Shown piece by piece: positions 1-7,100 of a DNA stretch of 43,298 bases. The notes below the pieces were generated by a model, which ran no database searches, was not told where the DNA came from, and was given only the letters and a program-made list of their open reading frames with translations. The stretch is from contig DAFX01000073.1 of the NCBI GenBank assembly GCA_002495535.1, forward strand, positions 1 through 43,298, written 5' to 3'. The position numbers were made by a program, and so were the translations under genes. This stretch comes from Euryarchaeota archaeon UBA433. GTDB taxonomy: Archaea; Thermoplasmatota; Poseidoniia; Poseidoniales; Poseidoniaceae. Each line of letters begins with the position of its first letter. Positions within the stretch are counted from its first letter, which is position 1.

Positions 1-829
1 AAACGAGGGCTTCGTCGCCGATCACATACGCCGCATCCGGACCAGATGCCGCTGCTGGAGTCGCTTCTTCACTTTCCCCAGTGGTTTCTGCATCAATGCC
101 TGCAAGTTGTAATGCGTGGCGTAGATTTTCTCCAACTGGTGCGAATTTGATGGTCTCAATCAATTTCTTCAACTTTTGGTCGACTTCATAGGCCTGCTTT
201 TCGACCATCGCATGATGATTTCTGAACACGATCAAGGCTTCAGCTATTTTCGAATTGGCGGATTGTAACGGTGCGATGTTATCATTGTACCATCGAATGA
301 ACAACAAATATGGCGAAAGGGTGCTCAATCGAACGAAAAACACTGATTCTTTCTTTGCATCGGCTCGCTTCTTACGGTACTTCGCCTCCTCGTCGTCGGG
401 GTAAGCAATGATTGCGAAGGGTGTTGTTTTGGTTCCATCAGCGTATGACCGGCCGATGTATTTCTTGATTTCATTGAGCACGGCCGTTGGCTGCTTGTTG
501 ACTTTACTGTCGATTGGGAGGTAAATGATGCCCCCGTCTTCAGTGGTGCCAATCACGGATGCAAAGTCCATGCTTTTTTTGTCAGCAAGCGATACATCTT
601 GTTCTAAGATGCCAGCGTCAATGAGGTCGCTGGTGACTGAAGCAACGAGTTGTTCCCCCGCTTCACCCTTCTTTTGAGAAATGTTCAATTTGCTGAGAAC
701 GCCATCATTGGCATCCTCCAAGTCGGACACTTTTTTCATGATGAGCAGAAGAACAATCAGTAAAAGAATCGTCAAGAGAAGGAAGCCTCCCCCTATTGCA
801 TACATCATTGTCAATTCGCTTCCGGCCAT
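1..829 (-). CDS. RmuC-like membrane-anchored protein (partial, C-terminus beyond window)
   Basis: The minus strand is open from an ATG at 829 to the window edge without a stop, so about 276 residues are visible and the C-terminus is missing. Residues 10-31 are a strongly hydrophobic N-terminal membrane anchor, followed by a short charged linker. A segment then begins with KKGEAGEQLV and contains MDFASVIGT and LPIDSK, matching the spacing of the RmuC core (a DNA-recombination-limiting protein family with a PD-(D/E)XK-like fold). The later VFFVRLSTLSPYLLFIRWY resembles the RmuC stretch before the C-terminal helices. A long coiled coil between anchor and core, usual in bacterial RmuC, is nearly absent. 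It lies 40 bases downstream of the acyl-CoA dehydrogenase gene on the same strand and may be co-transcribed. The family call is from motif recall only. Confidence 0.6.
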   Translation of the reverse strand, partial: MAGSELTMMYAIGGGFLLLTILLLIVLLLIMKKVSDLEDANDGVLSKLNISQKKGEAGEQLVASVTSDLIDAGILEQDVSLADKKSMDFASVIGTTEDGGIIYLPIDSKVNKQPTAVLNEIKKYIGRSYADGTKTTPFAIIAYPDDEEAKYRKKRADAKKESVFFVRLSTLSPYLLFIRWYNDNIAPLQSANSKIAEALIVFRNHHAMVEKQAYEVDQKLKKLIETIKFAPVGENLRHALQLAGIDAETTGESEEATPAAASGPDAAYVIGDEALV

Positions 830-869
830 GCAGTGGCTAAGCATTCCGTTGATTTAGTTCCTATGAACG

Positions 870-1748
870 TCACCATTCAAAGAAGCCTTGACCAGATTTC
901 TGTCCAAGGTTGCCTTTTGCGACCATTTCTTCGAGCAGTGGGTGTGGCGCATATCGGTCGTCGTTGAACGAACGCTGTAGATTAAGCAGAATGTCCCGAC
1001 GGACGTCCAGTCCAACGAGGTCGGTCAGTTTCAGCGGGCCCATTGGATGCTTGTAGCCAAGCACCATCGCGGTATCGATGTCTTCAGCGCTCGCCACGCC
1101 GTCAGCGAGCATCCGAATCGCTTCGTTGCCAAGCACAACACCAAGTCTGCTTGTTGCAAACCCAGGCACATCCTTGACCAAAATGGTCGTCTTGCCCATA
1201 GCAACACCTGCCGCTTCAGCAGCAGCCACAGTAGCGTCGCTGGTTGAACCGTGGCGCACCAGTTCAAGCAGTTTCATGATTGGAACGGGATTGAAGAAAT
1301 GCATGCCAATGACCTGTTCGGGCCGGCTCGTTGCGCCAGCGATGTCAGCAATGGAAAGTGAAGACGTGTTGGTGCCAAGGATGGCATGTGCAGGTGCTAA
1401 GCGATCGAGGTCGGCAAAGATGCTCTGCTTCAAATCAGGGATTTCTGGCACGGCTTCAATCACCATGTCAGCGCTGCTAACAGCTTCTGCCATGTCCCCT
1501 ACTGCATGCAGGCGAGCGGACCACTCTGCTTTTTGTTCAGGTGTGGTTTTGCCACGAGCAATGCCCTTGTCCCAAAAAGCATCAATGCGAGCCATGCCTC
1601 GTTCGAGTCCTTCGGGAAAAGCATCGAAAAGGTTCGTTTTCCAACCTGCTTGAGCACACACCTGAGCGATCCCTGCGCCCATGGTTCCTGCACCGATGAC
1701 CGCAACTTCCCGAATCTCCATGAGGTAGGCGACGGGGCCGAACTTCAT
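870..1748 (-). CDS. 3-hydroxyacyl-CoA dehydrogenase (3-hydroxybutyryl-CoA dehydrogenase type)
   Basis: This NAD-dependent enzyme oxidises 3-hydroxyacyl-CoA to 3-ketoacyl-CoA in fatty-acid or short-chain acyl-CoA metabolism. The product has up to 292 residues, the usual length for stand-alone PaaH/Hbd enzymes. The N-terminal Rossmann motif reads GAGTMGAGIAQ, followed by EAVPE. The catalytic histidine lies in GMHFFNPVP, with NTSSL upstream, and the C-terminal 3HCDH domain ends in GQKSGQGFFEW. The first ATG (1748) overlaps the stop of the EamA gene in ATGA. A second ATG at 1721 (MEIREVAVIG) fits homologues better. It is the last member of the BoxB-like set, so it could act on a hydroxyacyl-CoA product of that oxygenase; that role is inferred. 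Confidence 0.92.
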   Translation of the reverse strand: MKFGPVAYLMEIREVAVIGAGTMGAGIAQVCAQAGWKTNLFDAFPEGLERGMARIDAFWDKGIARGKTTPEQKAEWSARLHAVGDMAEAVSSADMVIEAVPEIPDLKQSIFADLDRLAPAHAILGTNTSSLSIADIAGATSRPEQVIGMHFFNPVPIMKLLELVRHGSTSDATVAAAEAAGVAMGKTTILVKDVPGFATSRLGVVLGNEAIRMLADGVASAEDIDTAMVLGYKHPMGPLKLTDLVGLDVRRDILLNLQRSFNDDRYAPHPLLEEMVAKGNLGQKSGQGFFEW

Positions 1749-2668
1749 GATGCTTCCTCGGCCGGAGCCTTGTGGCTTTGAGCCAATGCAACCCCGCCGA
1801 CGATGAGGATGAAGGAAATCAACAGCGGGACGCCAAGTTTTTCATCGAGCAAAAGCCATCCGCTAAAGATCCCAAATGGAGGCACTAGGTAGACATAGAG
1901 TGCACTTTTTCCAGCACCGATCGTCCGAATACCATCGGCAAACCAAACATAAGAAATTACGGTTGAAAACACGGCCAAGAACACCAGAGAGATCCACCCG
2001 TTCATGTTTGAATCAGGCAGACCAACCTGCCAGGTTTCAATGGCAACGACGGGTGTGAGAAGCAGAAAACCAACCACCGAGGACCAGACGGTGAGGTGGA
2101 GGGGTGACATCGATTCAGTAGCATCGGGTGCTGGCGTGGTCATTGCCTTCTTCATCAGAATGCTGTTGCAAGCCCATGAAAACGCGGCCGCTGCAATCAA
2201 CAGGTCACCGAGAGCCCGCTCATTGAATGGAATATCGACATTTGGCGAATACAAGAACAGAATGGTCACACCGGAGATCCCCAATGCAAGACCGGTACCA
2301 AGGCGCCAATGCATTCGTTCATCGAGAAAAACGATGGCTAACAAAGCGGTGAAGAACGGATTGAACGTAATCATCAATGAAGCGTCACCGGCTGCGGTGT
2401 ACTGCATTCCAAACATGAAAAACGCCTGATAGACCACCGTCGAAAAGAAACCGATCAGGGCAATGCGTTTCCACTCCCCACGCGTAGGAAGTTCCCAATT
2501 GTTCGTCACCTGCAGAAGCACCAGAAAACAAGCGATGGCAACGACATAACGCAACCAGGCTGCTGCAAACGGCGCCATTTCTGCAGCCAAAACACGACCT
2601 GCTGGCCAACCAAGTCCCCAAATTGCTGCGACGATGATCAACTTGAGATGAATGAGGATATGTTTCAT
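1745..2668 (-). CDS. EamA/DMT-superfamily permease
   Basis: A 307-residue polytopic membrane protein with about ten hydrophobic segments arranged as two repeats of the EamA fold. The first repeat starts with AAIWGLGWPAGRVLA and contains WLRYVVA and FFMFGMQYT. The second contains SVVGFLLLTPVV and ends with ALYVYLVPPFGIFSGWLLL. DMT transporters export or import metabolites such as amino acids, but the substrate cannot be read from sequence. It overlaps its neighbours on both sides by four bases (stop of the 178-residue gene at 2665, start of the dehydrogenase at 1748), so the three genes are translationally coupled. Confidence 0.9.
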   Translation of the reverse strand: MKHILIHLKLIIVAAIWGLGWPAGRVLAAEMAPFAAAWLRYVVAIACFLVLLQVTNNWELPTRGEWKRIALIGFFSTVVYQAFFMFGMQYTAAGDASLMITFNPFFTALLAIVFLDERMHWRLGTGLALGISGVTILFLYSPNVDIPFNERALGDLLIAAAAFSWACNSILMKKAMTTPAPDATESMSPLHLTVWSSVVGFLLLTPVVAIETWQVGLPDSNMNGWISLVFLAVFSTVISYVWFADGIRTIGAGKSALYVYLVPPFGIFSGWLLLDEKLGVPLLISFILIVGGVALAQSHKAPAEEAS

Positions 2669-3201
2669 TCAAACCGCTCCAAACCAAGTTGGAGCATGCG
2701 AGAGCGAGGCAGACCAATTTCTGGCAAACCTGCTGCTGGAGCGTACATCTTCAATCCCTCGAGCCGTGAAACATAGAGCCCATAGGAGGCGATGTCGTCG
2801 GGACGATACGGCGTTGGAACGCCCATTCGGGTGAGGGTTGCGCATGCTGCTTCAGAATAGATGGGGAAGAGGTTGGTGCTAAAATGCATCCATTCGGAAA
2901 CTCGCTGAGCATCGATGTTGTCGAGGGTCAAGAGGTGCTCTAACATCGCCACTTCGGGGTAGGTGGTGGTTCGAAGGGTCATTTCGACCTCATTGGTGAT
3001 GTCTTCTGGCCACGCAAAGGGTTGATGAGAGGCCCATTGATCTGCGATCCGAATATGCTCCAGGGAGGCTTCTGTTTCAATTGAGAACAGCGCTTTGGAA
3101 TACGCTTCATCGTCAACGCTGTCTGCCACAAGAGCAGGTAGAGCGGTGTAAAATGCATCACACATCTCAACATCTACGCCGTACAGCGACACTGGGATCA
3201 T
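2665..3201 (-). CDS. Uncharacterised protein in BoxB-like operon
   Basis: I do not recognise this 178-residue soluble protein. It looks mainly helical, with no signal peptide and no membrane segment. Acidic and aromatic residues are frequent, and the C-terminus carries a distinctive RPDDIASYGLYVSRLEGLK followed by LPRSRMLQLGLERFE. Its start ATG lies 21 bases after the stop of the BoxB-like gene, and its stop overlaps the EamA start (ATGA), so it is clearly part of this transcription unit. A role as an accessory or structural partner of the di-iron oxygenase is possible but unsupported by any motif. Confidence 0.8.
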   Translation of the reverse strand: MIPVSLYGVDVEMCDAFYTALPALVADSVDDEAYSKALFSIETEASLEHIRIADQWASHQPFAWPEDITNEVEMTLRTTTYPEVAMLEHLLTLDNIDAQRVSEWMHFSTNLFPIYSEAACATLTRMGVPTPYRPDDIASYGLYVSRLEGLKMYAPAAGLPEIGLPRSRMLQLGLERFE

Positions 3202-3222
3202 TGGAATGAACCCCCGTTGATC

Positions 3223-4383
3223 TCAGGCCTTAGCGCCAATGCCAGAAGCAATTTGGCGTGCGGACATCGGCTTGTTCGCGACCCATTCTTGTTTGAACAA
3301 TTCTTTGAGGTCTTCTTCATCTTGAGCGCTTGGTAGAACGGTTCCGAGGTAAGCCTGATACTCTTCCTCCGAGCCTTCAAACACATCGCCTTCCAAGGTG
3401 CAGTTGATCTTCTTGAAAGCGCCAATGTCTCGGTGGAAGTTTTCGTGGGGCACGAAAAGTTGTGGAGCACCTTCTGGCAGGTAGCCGTTGAGTTTCTGAA
3501 CTTCTGCAACAATCTCTGTGTGGTAGTGGCCACGTGCTTCTTCGTTGAGCGTTTCCTTATCGACTTCAACACCAGCTTCGAGCTTCTTTCGCTCATCCCA
3601 GCGGCCTTTTACGCCCCAAACATAGGACCAGTGCGCTGAGGAGGAGGCATCGACGCCAAACAGATCGTGAGCGGTGGAAACCCACTTGTTGATGTAACGC
3701 TGAAGCATATCGAGTGGAATCACTCCGGCCTTGATCACACGGCGAAGTCCGTTTGAACCGGTTCCAAGGTGGAACGATTCTTCCTTGAGCATTGGGCCCA
3801 TTGATGCTGCAAGAGGCTTGAACGCTGAGGTGGAAAGCATACCGAGTTGGAACTTGCCGTCACGGTCGACGAACATGGTGTAGCAAAAGAAGTCAAGCCA
3901 GTGAGGCATAGGTCGGTTGAAAGCACCGAGTAATCGGTCGCCATCCTGAGCGTTGCGCTCGAGGAGTTTCTGTGCTTCACGGCGGCCTTGCTGGCCGAAG
4001 TAGGTCATCAGAAGGTGGGCCATTTGCCATCCGTGGCGTTGTTCCTCTGCCATAATTCTGGCTGCTGCGTAGCGATCGTAATCGGTAGGTGCCGTAGCGA
4101 GGAGGTGGCGTTGTTGTTCCACGGATGCGAATTCAGTATCGCCTTGAACGGTGATCATGGTGACCAGAGCGTCACGCATGCTCTGGTGGGGGACTTGGAG
4201 GGAGCGCTCCCACTTTGGCCGACCAGCGTAGTCACCAAATTCAATGACATCGCCTGCTCGGTCCCAGTCGTACTGCACGGAGAGATCGAAATCGCCCATC
4301 CATTCACGGTTAAAACCAACTCTGTCTTGCCATTCGCTGAAGTTCGCAATCCATTCGTCCCAGGTGTTCGGTAGGTTGTCCAT
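3223..4383 (-). CDS. BoxB/PaaA-like di-iron acyl-CoA epoxidase/oxygenase
   Basis: A 386-residue ferritin-like di-iron protein. It resembles BoxB, the oxygenase that epoxidises the ring of benzoyl-CoA, and more distantly PaaA of the phenylacetyl-CoA epoxidase. Two ExxH iron-binding motifs are visible, EEQRH (113-117) and EESFH (201-205), with candidate extra carboxylates in DTEFASVEQQR (82-92) and around DRDGK (173-177). The stretches ASVEQQRHLLATAP and LLGAFNRPMPHWLDFF are close to BoxB as I remember it. The protein is shorter than bacterial BoxB (about 470). No BoxA reductase or BoxC lyase is seen in the window. The start at 4383 fits a leaderless transcript, with a TATA-like box at 4406-4413. 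The true acyl-CoA substrate is unknown. Confidence 0.8.
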   Translation of the reverse strand: MDNLPNTWDEWIANFSEWQDRVGFNREWMGDFDLSVQYDWDRAGDVIEFGDYAGRPKWERSLQVPHQSMRDALVTMITVQGDTEFASVEQQRHLLATAPTDYDRYAAARIMAEEQRHGWQMAHLLMTYFGQQGRREAQKLLERNAQDGDRLLGAFNRPMPHWLDFFCYTMFVDRDGKFQLGMLSTSAFKPLAASMGPMLKEESFHLGTGSNGLRRVIKAGVIPLDMLQRYINKWVSTAHDLFGVDASSSAHWSYVWGVKGRWDERKKLEAGVEVDKETLNEEARGHYHTEIVAEVQKLNGYLPEGAPQLFVPHENFHRDIGAFKKINCTLEGDVFEGSEEEYQAYLGTVLPSAQDEEDLKELFKQEWVANKPMSARQIASGIGAKA

Positions 4384-4405
4384 GTTCCACCCTACACTCC
4401 GAGTA

Positions 4406-4413
4406 CCTTATTT
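4406..4413 (-). promoter_or_regulatory. TATA-like box for the BoxB-like gene
   Basis: Read on the minus strand this is AAATAAGG, centred about 27 bases before the ATG at 4383 and preceded by a purine-rich BRE-like AAAGG. The distance is what a leaderless archaeal transcript starting at or next to the ATG would need. The assignment is by spacing and base content only. Confidence 0.45.
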
Positions 4414-4417
4414 CCTT

Positions 4418-4443
4418 TGCGAACATGTTCGTGCGAACACGTT
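4418..4443. promoter_or_regulatory. Tandem palindromic operator candidate
   Basis: Two 12-base copies of TGCGAACAYGTT lie at 4418-4429 and 4432-4443, exactly 14 bases apart. The first contains the perfect palindrome CGAACATGTTCG (4420-4431), and across the join there is GTTCG-TG-CGAAC (4427-4438). The block sits directly upstream of the BRE/TATA-like sequence of the BoxB-like gene, a position typical of activator sites in archaea. Its distal end overlaps the stop codon of the Bat-type regulator gene. Confidence 0.55.
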
Positions 4444-5068
4444 AGGGGCTCCGCTTACGAACCTCGTCGGCAAAGGCGTGCATCACAGTGGATTCAATCC
4501 GTTGGAGTTGTGCGGAAAGCGTCGATTTAGCAACGTCCAATTTCGTGGCTAAGGCGGTGAGTGAAATTCGTCTTGGTACGTCATAGAACCCCTCATGAGT
4601 TGCTGCATCGAACACCAAACGCTGGCGAGGGGTCAGCATCCGAGTTGAAACGCCACGGGTCGAAACCAAGCGGTATGGAATGTGTTCTTCATCAAAACCA
4701 GCGATCAAAGCGCGCACCTTTCCCTGAGCGCACGCAATGGTCCAATCGACCCATCCATCACGAACCTCAAATGGTGTATGAGGAATCACGCCTACCTTGA
4801 GGAGGGGTTTGAGAAAGCCACCACCACCTGCAATAATGTCGACGGCGAATTGATTTTTGTCAAAGGCTCGAACCTCTTCGATGCCTGGGTGATCGCCAAC
4901 GGTGAGGGCGATGTCTTCGCTGCAGGATGCTTTGGCTGTACCTCTCCCTTTCTGCAAAGGCATGTGCTCCTCAATACGCAACACAGCTGAAGGGTGACTC
5001 CTTGTCACATCGCCCGCCCAATGCCCTTCGGGCAAGCGGACCTCGATGCGAACTTGTTGGACGCCCAT
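4442..5068 (-). CDS. Bat-type HTH_10 transcriptional regulator
   Basis: A 208-residue protein whose C-terminal 60 residues form the HTH_10 domain of bacterio-opsin activator (Bat) proteins. The domain starts LTPRQRLVFDAATHEGFYDVP, and its recognition-helix region reads LDVAKSTLSAQLQRIES. The N-terminal part (about residues 1-145) is a compact alpha/beta domain of the kind that accompanies HTH_10 in small archaeal regulators, without a PAS or GAF signature I can name. It lies 44 bases after the glpX stop and just upstream of the BoxB-like gene on the same strand, so it is the obvious candidate to bind the tandem repeat at 4418-4443. The ligand is unknown. Confidence 0.88.
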   Translation of the reverse strand: MGVQQVRIEVRLPEGHWAGDVTRSHPSAVLRIEEHMPLQKGRGTAKASCSEDIALTVGDHPGIEEVRAFDKNQFAVDIIAGGGGFLKPLLKVGVIPHTPFEVRDGWVDWTIACAQGKVRALIAGFDEEHIPYRLVSTRGVSTRMLTPRQRLVFDAATHEGFYDVPRRISLTALATKLDVAKSTLSAQLQRIESTVMHAFADEVRKRSP

Positions 5069-5112
5069 GATGAGATGTCACCAAGCACCCTCTTGAAGGT
5101 ACTCGAACCGCA

Positions 5113-6066
5113 TCAGAGTTTACGTGTTGTTTCGATTCGACGCACGGTTCCTGAGGCTACATCGATGATTTCACCGAAGGTTGTGGTTGTCTTCTCACCG
5201 AGGATCACACCAGGAAGGTATCCATCACAAACGCCTGAGGCGGCGAAGAGAGCATCTTCACTCTTGCACAAATCATGCGCCTCCCACAAACGAGTCAAAT
5301 CGTCACCAACCATACGTTCAGCCCGAGCCTCTTCTTCTTCGGAACGGAACACGAGACGCCCTTCGAAGACGCCGCCAAGCCCGCGTATTGCGGTGGCTGA
5401 GATCACGCCTTCAGGAGCAGCGCCAATCCCCATGAGCAGGTCAAATGGACCATCCGGTCGAGCCGCCCAGATGGCGGCCGAAACATCACCGTCGCCCATC
5501 AATTCGAGTTGGGCACCTGTGGCTCGGATTTCTTTGAACAAATCTGCGTGTCGATCTCGGTCGAGCGCAACGACACGGACATCTTCAACTGCTTTGTCGA
5601 GTGCCGATGCCGTTTGTTCAAGGTTGTAGGCAACACCGCCGTCGAGGCTAATTTCACCAACCAATTCGGGGCCGCCTGCAATCTTGTCCATGTAGCAATC
5701 CGGTGCATGCAGGAGCGTCCCGCGTGGGGCCGCGGCAAGCACAGCAATCGAATTAGGTGAATTGGAAGCACAGTTGTTGGTGCATTCAAGAGGGTCGACG
5801 GCAATGTCGATTTTCGCAGCGCCAGCAACACCGACCATGTTACCAATTTCTTCACCGATGTAAAGCATCGGCGCTTCGTCACGCTCGCCTTCACCAATAG
5901 CCACACGACCATCAAAAGGCACAGCGTCAAAGGTACGACGCATAGCCTCGACAGCCGCTTCATCGGCCTTGTCCTTCTCGCCCAAGCCCCGCCAAGCACC
6001 GCTTGAAATCGCGGCTTGGTCTACAGCTTCTAGGAAGTGGTGGTAGAGGTCTCCAACGTCGCCCAT
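5113..6066 (-). CDS. glpX: Class II fructose-1,6-bisphosphatase (GlpX)
   Basis: Hydrolyses fructose 1,6-bisphosphate in gluconeogenesis. The frame is open from a TTG at 6171. ATGs at 6093 and 6066 are alternatives, and 6066 (MGDVGDLYHHFLEA) gives 317 residues and best matches the family start. Signatures are IGEGERDEAPMLYIGE, the metal-site motif DIAVDPLE, and GIGAAPEGVISATAIRGLGG near the C-terminus. The metal-site motif reads DPLECT where the family has DPLEGT or DPIEGT, because the glycine codon is TGC at 5782-5784. moaC and moaE lie upstream on the same strand and the Bat-type regulator downstream. A DhnA-type aldolase at 10393-11319 supplies the preceding gluconeogenic step. Confidence 0.93.
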   Translation of the reverse strand: MGDVGDLYHHFLEAVDQAAISSGAWRGLGEKDKADEAAVEAMRRTFDAVPFDGRVAIGEGERDEAPMLYIGEEIGNMVGVAGAAKIDIAVDPLECTNNCASNSPNSIAVLAAAPRGTLLHAPDCYMDKIAGGPELVGEISLDGGVAYNLEQTASALDKAVEDVRVVALDRDRHADLFKEIRATGAQLELMGDGDVSAAIWAARPDGPFDLLMGIGAAPEGVISATAIRGLGGVFEGRLVFRSEEEEARAERMVGDDLTRLWEAHDLCKSEDALFAASGVCDGYLPGVILGEKTTTTFGEIIDVASGTVRRIETTRKL

Positions 6067-6174
6067 ACAGGGGGACGAGCGCGGCCCATCCATCAATGAA
6101 ACGGTTGAGAACACAAAGAGCCGGGGGTCCAAGCACGTCGATTCCGCACCAGAACTGGCGGTGAACCTCAATGC

Positions 6175-6624
6175 TCATTGGCCTTTGAATTTCTCAAGCA
6201 CGGTGATGTCGGTGATCGAGGTGTTCGGGTATTGTCCTTGTTCGTCCTTCTCAAGGGATTTGACCATGTCTAAAGCGCACAAAAGGCCTGCACTCACTCC
6301 GGTCAAAGCCTCCATCTCGATCCCTGTTTTGTAATGGGCGGACACGGACACCGTACAACGGAGGGAAGCCTCTTCCCAATCCCACGAGACTGAACAACCT
6401 TCCAGAGGGATGGGGTGGCAGTGGGGAATAATTCGAGGCGTATCTTTCACCGCTTGGAGTGCAGCGATTGTTGAAGCTTCGATCACATCGCCTTTTTTGA
6501 TTGATTTCTGCTGTATTGCTCGTGCAGTTTGTGGCTGCAAATTGAGCAAACCAGTGGCTGAAGCTCGGCGAGCGACGATTGGTTTGGCACCGATTTCGAC
6601 AATGCCTTCAATTTCAGTTTTCAT
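6175..6624 (-). CDS. moaC: Cyclic pyranopterin monophosphate synthase MoaC
   Basis: Converts the MoaA product to cyclic pyranopterin monophosphate in molybdenum/tungsten cofactor synthesis. The 149-residue length is normal for the family. Diagnostic motifs are KKGDVIEAS (43-51), IIPHCHPIPL (65-74) and TGIEMEALTGVS (100-111). It starts with ATG at 6624, nine bases after the moaE stop, so the two form one unit. The stop at 6175 is followed closely by the glpX reading frame. Confidence 0.96.
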   Translation of the reverse strand: MKTEIEGIVEIGAKPIVARRASATGLLNLQPQTARAIQQKSIKKGDVIEASTIAALQAVKDTPRIIPHCHPIPLEGCSVSWDWEEASLRCTVSVSAHYKTGIEMEALTGVSAGLLCALDMVKSLEKDEQGQYPNTSITDITVLEKFKGQ

Positions 6625-6633
6625 GATTATTCC

Positions 6634-7059
6634 TCACCCTAAGCCTGCCTTCCAGGTTGCCCCTTTGTCGGTGACTTCTTTTTTCCACAGGGGGGCTTGC
6701 TTCTTGAGTTCGTCGATGAGCCACTCACATGCTTCAAATGCTTCTTTTCGATGTGGGCTGCCCACGTGAATGGCAACAATCGGCTCTTCAGGCCCCACTG
6801 AACCGGTCCGGTGCGCCATGGCCACACAGCGAACTTTGAATGCAGAGATTGCTTGTTCGGCGAGGTTGTGCAGCACAGGGGTCAATTGCTCCTGCCAGGC
6901 ATCAAATTCCAAACGGAGAACCTTAGCATCGCCTTCGGTTCCTCGGGTGATGCCCAAAAAAGAAACGACTGCGCCACAACCATCGAGAGGAAGTTTGGAT
7001 TTGAGAGCCACCTCGTCCAACATTTGAGGGGCCTCTTCGATGAGAATATGCCCCGCCAT
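6634..7059 (-). CDS. moaE: Molybdopterin synthase catalytic subunit MoaE
   Basis: Transfers sulfur from the MoaD thiocarboxylate to cyclic pyranopterin monophosphate to make molybdopterin. Signatures are GAVVSFLGITRG, AMAHRTGSVGPEEPIVAI, HRKEAFEACEWLIDELK and the catalytic-lysine region PLWKKEVTDKG. The reading frame is open from ATGs at 7083 and 7080. The ATG at 7059 (MAGHILIEEAP) matches the usual family start, and choosing it relieves the very short gap to the divergent gene at 7101. MoaD and MoaA/MoaB are not in this window. Confidence 0.94.
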   Translation of the reverse strand: MAGHILIEEAPQMLDEVALKSKLPLDGCGAVVSFLGITRGTEGDAKVLRLEFDAWQEQLTPVLHNLAEQAISAFKVRCVAMAHRTGSVGPEEPIVAIHVGSPHRKEAFEACEWLIDELKKQAPLWKKEVTDKGATWKAGLG

Positions 7060-7100
7060 ACACACACGAAGAGAGCGCATCATTCAAACCTCACGCATGC

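Noticed and set aside
1078..1653. A 191-codon plus-strand frame
   Set aside because: It is the antisense shadow of the 3-hydroxyacyl-CoA dehydrogenase gene, with low-complexity Ala/Ser content.
4994..5629. A 211-codon plus-strand frame across glpX
   Set aside because: It is antisense to glpX, Ser/Arg/Pro-rich and without motifs or a ribosome site.
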